The translations under genes and the position numbers were made by a program. Below the pieces are notes generated by a model, which did not search any database, had not been told where the DNA came from, and worked only from the letters and a program-made list of their open reading frames with translations. DNA of 64,000 nt from Ischnura elegans (taxonomy: Eukaryota > Arthropoda > Insecta > Odonata > Coenagrionidae), in assembly GCF_921293095.1 (NCBI RefSeq), contig NC_060259.1, forward strand, positions 75,264,120 through 75,328,119. Reading direction: 5' to 3'. Below are positions 57,029-64,000 of the stretch, piece after piece (position 1 is the first letter of the stretch; every line of letters starts with the position of its first letter).

Positions 57029-58106
57029 TGGAAACCCCCCTGCAATGCTTGAGAGATGCGATTGTCTTCCGAATGAACCCTTCTCTCCCCGAAATCTTTT
57101 CTGTCTACGGCCTCCATTGTAATACAATAATAAGATGGACAACGTAGTAATTTTCCACAATATGTTAATTAAAACTCTCCCGGTATCGGTAACTAAAACA
57201 TTTCATTGCATAAAAACTTTTCAAAGGGCCTGAATGAGTATGAGAATTCCTTATTAAGTCCAAAATTTGTGAAAATATTTACCAAAATTCACTAACACAT
57301 TTTTAACTATATGGTATTCCATTTAAAGTTTCATGGATGAATAACTATTACTAATATCACCAGAGGAAGATGTATTAGAAATCCTAATAAGCTTAAATTT
57401 ATAAGTTTTACCACTTATTTATAAGGGATTCCCTGGAGGTAGAAAATACATCTCTAGAAACAGATGCCGTTCCTGGTAGCCTGCGGTAGAAAATACCAGA
57501 TGCCTTTTCCGGCAAAAGAAGGCAACGACCGCCTTTTCCAACTAAAGAATCCCAGACCGCTCTTCGCAACCGAGTCTTTCCTTCGCGACAAACAGGGAGC
57601 AAATACTTTCATCTTCGCTCTTTTCTCTTGCAGGGAAAACGTGCGTAGAATACTAAAAGATGATCTTTCCAACTTTCCTATTGGCATCTAGGTTGTCTTT
57701 TGTCCATTGCTCTAAGATAATTTCCCTCTTCGCGAAAGTTTGCTGTAACTCGAGGGCAAAGGATCACTGAAAATTATTAACGAGAAAACCATAGACGAGT
57801 TTTAATGTAATTCGCCACATTTTCACTATTTTTCACCATGCTCTTGAGATCTTGAGCACTCTGCGTCTTAATAGAGCATTCCATGACAAAAAAAACTGTT
57901 TTAAAATAACCAGCATAAATACAATGCCTAATTGAGTGCAAATTCGGCATTGCAAATTGCAATCTGAAGCACACATTTGATGGAAGGATATTTAACAGGA
58001 GACAGAAAAACAAATATCGAATGGGCTGAAAGTACCCTTCTAGAGGTATTTTAAAACTAATACCGTTTCAATTTTAAGATGATCCGTGATACTTCTCTTA
58101 GTGCAG
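57029..58106. other. intergenic
   Basis: 57460-57690 is somewhat richer in GC, with open frames on both strands, but has no recognised product. Confidence 0.45.
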
Positions 58107-58350
58107 CCATCATCATCATAAGTCAATAATCCTTAGATTGGTTTGACACAGCTCTCAATTCCGTTCTCCTATCCGCTAGCCTTTTCACAGTGAAGCATTT
58201 CTTCTCTTTCACATCCTTTATAATCTTTCCTATGTAATTCATTCGGGGCCGTTCCTTACCATTCTTACGTTCCACCTGCCCTTCTACAGTTGCCTTCATC
58301 AGGCTATCATACCTCATAATGTGGTTAAGTTGTCCCGTCTTCTCCTTAAG
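58107..58350 (-). mobile_element. 3' end of a LINE (reverse-transcriptase C-terminus)
   Basis: The minus-strand frame to 58123 reads MRYDSLMKATVEGQVERK, RPRMNYIGKII, VKRLADRRTELRAVSNQSKD and stop, the typical C-terminal tail of endonuclease/reverse-transcriptase ORFs of non-LTR elements. An ATGATGATG tail (58119-58107) follows. It is 5'-truncated to about 240 bp. Confidence 0.8.
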
Positions 58351-58429
58351 GTTTTTAGAAGACTTCTATTTCCTTCCTACAATCAATTGTTGATTCCCTT
58401 AGCGTAAAAACATGATAATTAAAATTAAA

Positions 58430-58608
58430 TATGAAGTTTGCCGCAATGCTTATCACTTTCTCTCATTTGTAATAGCCAACAATATTTCATTTTATCGTCA
58501 GCTATTGATTACCATGACGATAAAAGAAGATATTTGTTAATAAGTATGAGGTTTGCCGCAATATTATAATTTTCTCTCACTTGGAATGCGCAACTTACAT
58601 ATATTTCA
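58430..58608 (+). repeat. short direct duplication
   Basis: ATGA-GTTTGCCGCAAT followed by TTTCTCTCA-TTG-AAT occurs at about 58430-58490 and again at 58546-58608. Confidence 0.55.
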
Positions 58609-59210
58609 CCCAATCACAATTTCTTTACTCCCTCGTCATTACTCTTCTTTTAATTACTCCCAGCTCCATATTTTTATAACAATTTCCTTACTTGATCCTC
58701 TAATGTAACATTTACATTTGATTTTGAATCCTACGTTCACATTCCGTGGTATGTGATTTTCATCTGCAACGGAGCCAATGGCATAGCCTTCCTTGATAAC
58801 ATTTAGACGGAACTAACTTAATGACAACCATATTACCAAGCAATGAATAAATAGCAATATCTGGTACCAATATTTAAAAAAAGATAATACGATCTCAAGG
58901 ACAATTTTAGTAATTCATTCCAGCAACAACAATCTCCATCACATGCAAACTATATTTCATTGTTTTTTGTCTTCGCTTCTGTAGGCAGAGCACTACTACC
59001 ACACATTATGTAAGTATTGTTAACAAGTTACCCAATATCGATTATCTCAATCTAACAATAAGTCGTAAAGTCCGCAAATAAAAATATTTAAGACAACGAC
59101 AACAAACTGCGTACCAATGAGTCTTCACTTGTTTCTACCCTTCTTTCATTGGTGGTGGGAGGGACACGTCACATGACTTCTAATTTCGGATATATTCGGT
59201 TTTTCCCTGT

Positions 59211-59380
59211 TTGGGAAGGAGGGGGAACCGTACCGACTGGTTTGAAACCGACGACCGTACAGAATCGCTGGAAGTGCCGTCGTCGGTACGGAATGATGTC
59301 CAGGCCGTGGGCTTGAAAGGGAAACCGTTCGGTGCGGCACCGACGAAATACGGCCCCTGACCGGATGTGGAGCGTTTGGA
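59211..59380. promoter_or_regulatory. CpG-dense patch
   Basis: About 19 CpG within 150 bp, including an inverted pair CCGTACCGAC (about 59229) / GTCGGTACGG (about 59282). Open frames exist in three phases of the minus strand but are compositional. It could be a promoter-type element or a GC-rich repeat. Confidence 0.3.
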
Positions 59381-59599
59381 TGAATTCATCCTTAACAGTA
59401 TGCATCCTCCCACTCAGTTATGAATTGCATTGTGGTAGCTTACACGGAGTCTTCAAAATAAGAAAAAAAATGTCACGACTACCTTGTTTTTGCGCTTACC
59501 TTCTTAATATGACCGTTTTACAAGTCAGATGCGTAGCAGTACGTCGCAACCATAGGCTCTCGCATGCATCATTAATTATGTAATTTCACCAACACAGGC

Positions 59600-60629
59600 T
59601 GACCTTTCTATTGTATTTCAAGCAAATTGACCTAAATATTTAAAATATGGTTACTAATGAATCAATAGTAGTGAATTTCACAGCCGTTATTCGGTACTCG
59701 CGCTTCGACTGTTTGCCGAAAACTTCGTTGCTATTGATGCTCGTGCACTCACAGTTAGGAGGATGTGTCGACTTGATAGGTGTTATATCTTCTGCTATTG
59801 ACTTAGTGAATTAGTGATTACAGTCCAGTGATTGATGAGTGAGTACTGAAAAAAAAATTACTAGCCAAGTTAGCACAATAGCTGAGTGGGAAAGAGTAAT
59901 ACAACTTTACCACTAAATTTAACCATGTGCCTCAACGATACTTTCATACGATTCATTAGATTTCGATATTCATTTGGCCAGGGTAACTGTTAATTTCCGA
60001 CGGTTTTCATAAAATGAAAGTGATCATGAATTGCAAATACATCTTAATTAAAAAGATTGCATAAATCAATGAAAAAGGCATAAATCCAGCCAGGCATATA
60101 CAGATGAGCAGAGATACACAACACCAGATTGTGATATTTACATTACAATTTCAATTCGCTGCCTCACATGCATTCTTCCACATCTTCACGTGGATGGCCT
60201 CTTGTATTAAAAGAATGAGAGACAAGGGAAGGAGAGTTTATTTAATGCCAATTACATGGCCTTTCAGATTCCGTGAAAAAATCACACTTCCAGCTCACTA
60301 TCTCTCCTTAAATATTTTTTTCTCGGAGAGGTGGCCCATGAAGCCCACAGAAAGGGAAGTCACACATAACCACTTCATCGTGTATTTCAATGAAATTGAC
60401 GCGATAAAAATAACATAATATGCCGCTAAAATGAAAAATAAGTTAATGGAAAGGAAAAATAATAAAACAAATAAATGTACTTTCATCCACACACCTTTAT
60501 TGATAACATTTCTCTTAAATTTATAACAATTCCAGACATAAAATAACTCCAAATATCATATCAATGCTTTACTCAATCAGAAAAAAATTGTAGTTCAATT
60601 ATGAGACATGTTTTTCAATTCTCTTCTTC
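59600..60629. other. intergenic
   Basis: Nothing recognised. Confidence 0.5.
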
Positions 60630-60694
60630 GTATTTATTTATATATGTATTTTCTTTATTGCCTAATAATCTTAGGATTTGCTTATATATCTAGC
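60630..60694 (-). promoter_or_regulatory. DPYD: DPYD 3' UTR with poly(A) signals
   Basis: Two AATAAA hexamers on this strand, at 60659-60654 and 60638-60633, lie 36-62 nt past the stop codon. Confidence 0.6.
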
Positions 60695-60773
60695 TCATTG
60701 CACCACCCCAAGACCACCGTGTAGTGATACGACTCCTCGTTTGATGACGTGTGGGGTTTTGCGTTCCACCATA
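60695..60773 (-). CDS. DPYD: DPYD last exon
   Basis: Acceptor atttcag. After a split serine codon it encodes [15 protein letters not shown] and a short Gly/Val-rich tail; the stop TGA is at 60697-60695. It is too short for routine ORF calling and was found by its match to the PHVIKRG tail of insect DPYD. Confidence 0.92.
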
Positions 60774-63641
60774 CTGAAATATGATGTATAAAATAAATTG
60801 TTAATATGCGAGGATAAGCGAGTCATTTGTTTATTAAGGCCTGGTTTCACGGTACATTAACACGTACGAGTAAATGTGTGAATGAATGAACGATTTTGGT
60901 GGACCGGAACGAAACATTTATGAATGCATGAACGGAACATTTATGAATATTAGAACTGATTCTACTTTCTGTTCATTCGTTCGCACGGTGGTTACACGGT
61001 GAATTTTCGTGTTCATTCATTTGGACATTATCTCATACGGGATAATTTACCCTGAAACAGGGCCTTTAGAGACGATTTTGTTTAACAACACAAGTATATC
61101 ATCCCTTTTATAGTTGGAAATACCTTTCCCGGGAATCTCGGCGCCATTCCCGGAAATTCCCGGGAATACGCAGGAATAAAACGGATAGATTAATATTCAA
61201 TGAAGGGGAGGGATTATTGTACAGAATTCTGTAATATTTTGTGGAATATATTGCATAAATATTCCATTTCAAGTAAGAAAATTTCGCTTTTCGCGTTGAA
61301 ATCAATTTAATTTATTCTTAATCACTTATTGATGAGCTTGACATTTTGACCAATTTTCATTTCCCTGCATGGAAAAACGTAATCCAACAACGGAAATTCT
61401 CATTACCGATTTTCGAATATATTACCACATAATTACGACTGAAATAAGATTGACACTTCATTTTCCGGCTGGTTGGTTATTGTATCACTGCCCCTAATGT
61501 GGACTTAATATGTAAAATTATCTTGATTAAAATGACTACTGATTGATCACCTCTATAACTGAAAATCAGCTTTGCAATTATTCATTAAATAAAAATTGGA
61601 TAAAATAAAAATATTTTTTCGCGGGACTTATCCATTAATATGGGTATAAACCCGACGGGAGACAAGAAAATAATTCACTAGAATAATTCCCCGGGAAAGT
61701 CTCCAAAGGCAACGTGTATTTTCGTGTAACAGTCCGCATTGGCTTGTAATACTATAAAACCTTTCCCATTGTGCAATCGTAGGATTTGCCAAAAAGAAGT
61801 AACTGAAAGGAGCAGATTATAAGAATGAAGTATACTCTACCTGATGCAGTCAATGATGGGGCACACGGAGAGACACAGCGTGCATCCAGTGCAGTCGTCG
61901 GTGACGTGAGGAACGTGAGTCAGAGCATCAAAAGTAATTGCTTGATATCCGGAATCATTGCAGGCCATGTAACACTTCCCGCAATTGATACACATGTCCT
62001 GAAACAGATGAATATCACGTGAAGCATTTGTTTAGCATTGAAGTACCCACAGCCCAATAATACTGATATGATATGGTGCAGTGGCGCAGCGAGGGGGGGG
62101 GGGGGTTTGGGGGATAAATCCCCCCCCCCCCAGGGCTCAGAGAAATTTTTAAGTTTAATCCATTTTACTTAATAGGATTGATATTGTTAATAAGATAGTG
62201 TAAGGATGAATAAAATATCCCTCAGAAAGCCGTAAAACTCACCATTTTGAACCATTTATCTTTAAAATTACGCAATTTATTAATCTCACACCTACCGCTT
62301 ATCCTGGTAGGTATACTATACTCCCACACACCCCGGTATTAGTTGCACTTAAACACCCCCCCAGCCTTAATTCCTAGCTGCGCCCCTGATATGTTGTATG
62401 GAGGGGACCGTCAACTGTATGTGAGAAAATGTCGAGTTTCTCAAAACTGAAATCTTGATCAAACTACCTAGCCATAAGAAATATTACTTAGAAATTAAAG
62501 ATTCACTATTAAGACGAAAAATATTAATTCCAATCTTTCATTTAGGTGTTGATTGATCCTGAGCACCCAAAATGACGTCTTACGCTAGCTTTTAGCCTTT
62601 TCTACCCCGGTGGATATAGCATATTTTAATTTTATCAAGTTCTTTTGCTGCTCGCTAAGGATCATGCTAGAAAAATATTGGGAAAGTTGATGACATCCCT
62701 GTATTGCTAAAAAGTAATTAGTATGATGAGAGGCCCAAGTTTTTTTCAGTCGCTTAGAGTGAAGGTTGCAAATCCACGGATCACTTTCCTTGCAGGGCCT
62801 TTTTTTCAGATTTTACAGTAAGAATTTTACTAATTCGCTTTCCTAAATTAAACAATGATTTTGGAATAAACTCTGTATACTACTGCGAAGAAGAATAAAA
62901 ATCTGAAATATGATGCCAAAAAGCTATGAAACGCGTTGGATAATTAATAATTACATATTATTAATAGTTAAATAATGCAGCAGATTATTATGTTTTCATA
63001 TAATTATTACGGTACCATGTATAAACAAAAAAAACACCAAACTTTAAACTGGACCTTGAAATTTCAATATTTTAAATTATTAATGAAATGCATTAAGGCC
63101 GTTTAACATAATTTCGTCGGTTAGCTGGATGAATTTCTCATTATGTCTTGCAAATGCGCGAATGCAAAAATGAAATAAGAATGGCCTATTTTCTCATCTA
63201 ATGTCCATGCATTCTCGCAAGCTTTCTAGCAATTCGCCTAATTATACGACCCAATGTTGACTGCTCCTTCGTACTCATGCCAGATTCGACAATTGCCTGC
63301 CCCGTGAAAAACGGCCTTTATAAAGTAAGAATCATTATCGCAATGTAATCTAACTTTAAACTATGTTCCAGCATAAGTTATTCAAATTATTAAACTAGGA
63401 TGTAAATACTTACGTCGTTAATGAGAGCAACAACTTGTTTAGAATTATCCAGTCGCTTGTACGGTCCAATGGCCTTGAGTGCTTTGCCAATTTCATCTTT
63501 TACCTCGGGAATTTTCGATGAAGGTTCAAATGGAGGCCTGCTGTGTAGGTCATGATCAGGCTTCAATATGTCTGCCTTTAATTTTTGTTGAGCTATTTCT
63601 TCTTCTCTCTTACTTTGATACGGTCCAAAATATGGCAAGCT
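60695..63641 (-). CDS. DPYD: dihydropyrimidine dehydrogenase, C-terminal three exons
   Basis: DPYD (su(r) in Drosophila) is the cytosolic NADPH-dependent enzyme that reduces uracil and thymine, the first step of pyrimidine breakdown. The window holds about 154 C-terminal residues: [15 protein letters not shown] and [14 protein letters not shown] (linker), KQVVALIND, then the C-terminal ferredoxin domain with two four-cysteine motifs ([11 protein letters not shown] and [12 protein letters not shown]) for two [4Fe-4S] clusters, and the tail PHVIKRGV ending VVQ-stop. Exon phases agree. The upstream exons lie beyond the right edge. Confidence 0.97.
60838..61064. mobile_element. GGCC-ended inverted-repeat element
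   Basis: Left GGCCTGGTTTCACGGTAC, right (inward) GGCCCTGTTTCAGGG. The interior shares ACATTAACACG, GGACCGGAAC and the ATGAATG series with 51783-52015. It is in a DPYD intron. Confidence 0.75.
61123..61697. mobile_element. possible MITE with CTTTCCCGGGAAT ends
   Basis: CTTTCCCGGGAAT at about 61122 and ATTCCCCGGGAAAG at about 61684-61697 are inverted. No clear TSD; weak. Confidence 0.4.
61841..61998 (-). CDS. DPYD: DPYD penultimate exon (two Fe-S motifs)
   Basis: Acceptor ctgtttcag, donor gtagag. It encodes [19 protein letters not shown] and [19 protein letters not shown], with both C-x2-C-x2-C-x3-C cluster motifs. Confidence 0.97.
62079..62388 (+). mobile_element. hAT-type MITE, CAGTGGCGCAGC family
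   Basis: The 8-bp TSD ATATGGTG/ATATGTTG (62071-62078, 62389-62396) has one difference. 310 bp. Near the left end a G14-type run is followed by a C10-type run. Confidence 0.9.
62397..63096. other. DPYD intron, part
   Basis: Nothing recognised. Confidence 0.5.
63097..63316. mobile_element. GGCC-ended inverted-repeat element
   Basis: Left TAA-GGCCGTTTAACATAATT, right (inward) GGCCGTTTTTCACGGGGC. It has an internal ATTCTCGCAAGC motif similar to the element at 47761. Confidence 0.65.
63414..63641 (-). CDS. DPYD: DPYD third-last exon
   Basis: Acceptor tttttcag, donor gtaagt. It is 76 codons in phase 0 and encodes [15 protein letters not shown] through VVALIND. Confidence 0.95.
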
Positions 63642-64000
63642 CTGAAAAATGTCAGAAAAATGGTTAGCGCGTCCAGTAAAATAAATCGACATCGCTCACC
63701 TGCGAACGAATTCGGATTTATGTGAAACGTTTACTATTAGAATCAATATTATATAAATATTAATATATAATATATTATTAATATTAATATTTAATATTTT
63801 TTACAGAAAAGATCGATTTTTTAACATTCTCAGGTCGCTCACAAGCCCTCAATGCAATAAATTAAATATGATCAATTTTTTCAAATCAGCAAAGAAATGT
63901 CATTTTTAGGGATACAACGTAAAAGTGAAATAATTTAAAGCCATAATTGACTCTATTTTTGCGTCCGAGAATTCGTTTTTCGGTAGTATAATATTTAAAT
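63642..64000. other. DPYD intron, part
   Basis: It contains an almost pure A/T stretch at about 63735-63800; nothing else recognised. Confidence 0.6.

Noticed and set aside
59146-59413. Overlapping minus-strand frames in all three phases
   Set aside because: Stops are rare because the patch is GC-rich; no protein features.
1-64000. CRISPR arrays, bacterial operons, toxin or viral genes
   Set aside because: No regularly spaced repeats, no operon structure and no viral or toxin motifs. All recognised genes are spliced animal genes, and the repeats are transposons.

Overview
The window is nuclear DNA of an arthropod, most likely an insect. It is AT-rich and intron-rich, with many short transposon insertions. 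Two lines of evidence support this placement: the three conserved genes are animal genes whose closest remembered relatives are insect ones (an SLC26/prestin-type transporter, the MuSK/Nrk receptor kinase, and dihydropyrimidine dehydrogenase), and all have GT-AG introns of 0.1-13 kb. No bacterial, organelle or viral features were seen. I do not name a species.

Layout. (1) 439-17443, plus strand: 13 exons, including the last, of an SLC26 anion transporter; only the N-terminal exon(s) lie outside. One of its introns is an 84-nt GC-AG intron that is open in frame. (2) 17566-23639: a 6-kb stretch between convergent genes with no recognisable gene. It may hold the long 3' UTR of the next gene. (3) 23640-53055, minus strand: a complete 9-exon, 764-residue receptor tyrosine kinase of the Nrk/MuSK group, with signal peptide, one Ig domain, Frizzled CRD, kringle, transmembrane helix and kinase. 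Its 13.3-kb sixth intron is dominated by a four-deep transposon nest. (4) 53056-60694: intergenic DNA with two CpG-dense patches (about 55.13-55.66 and 59.21-59.38 kb). (5) 60695-63641, minus strand: the last three exons of DPYD, encoding the C-terminal two-cluster ferredoxin domain; the rest of the gene lies beyond the right edge.

The remainder is mobile DNA, and many elements could be delimited by their target-site duplications (TSDs). They include hAT-type elements of at least three families with 8-bp TSDs, TA-flanked pogo/Tigger elements (one with a frameshifted transposase), tRNA-derived SINEs with 11-13-bp TSDs, GGCC-ended inverted-repeat elements, tandem repeats and a LINE 3' end.

The most unusual elements are two small foldback insertions, at 25562-25854 and 46291-46516. 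Each has a left stub of about 34 nt, inverted arms of about 91 nt, a 13-bp TSD, and a hammerhead-ribozyme-like core in every arm. The layout recalls the LTR-like ends of Penelope-like elements. The three host genes have unrelated roles (anion transport, neural or muscle receptor signalling, pyrimidine catabolism) and nothing suggests that they act together.
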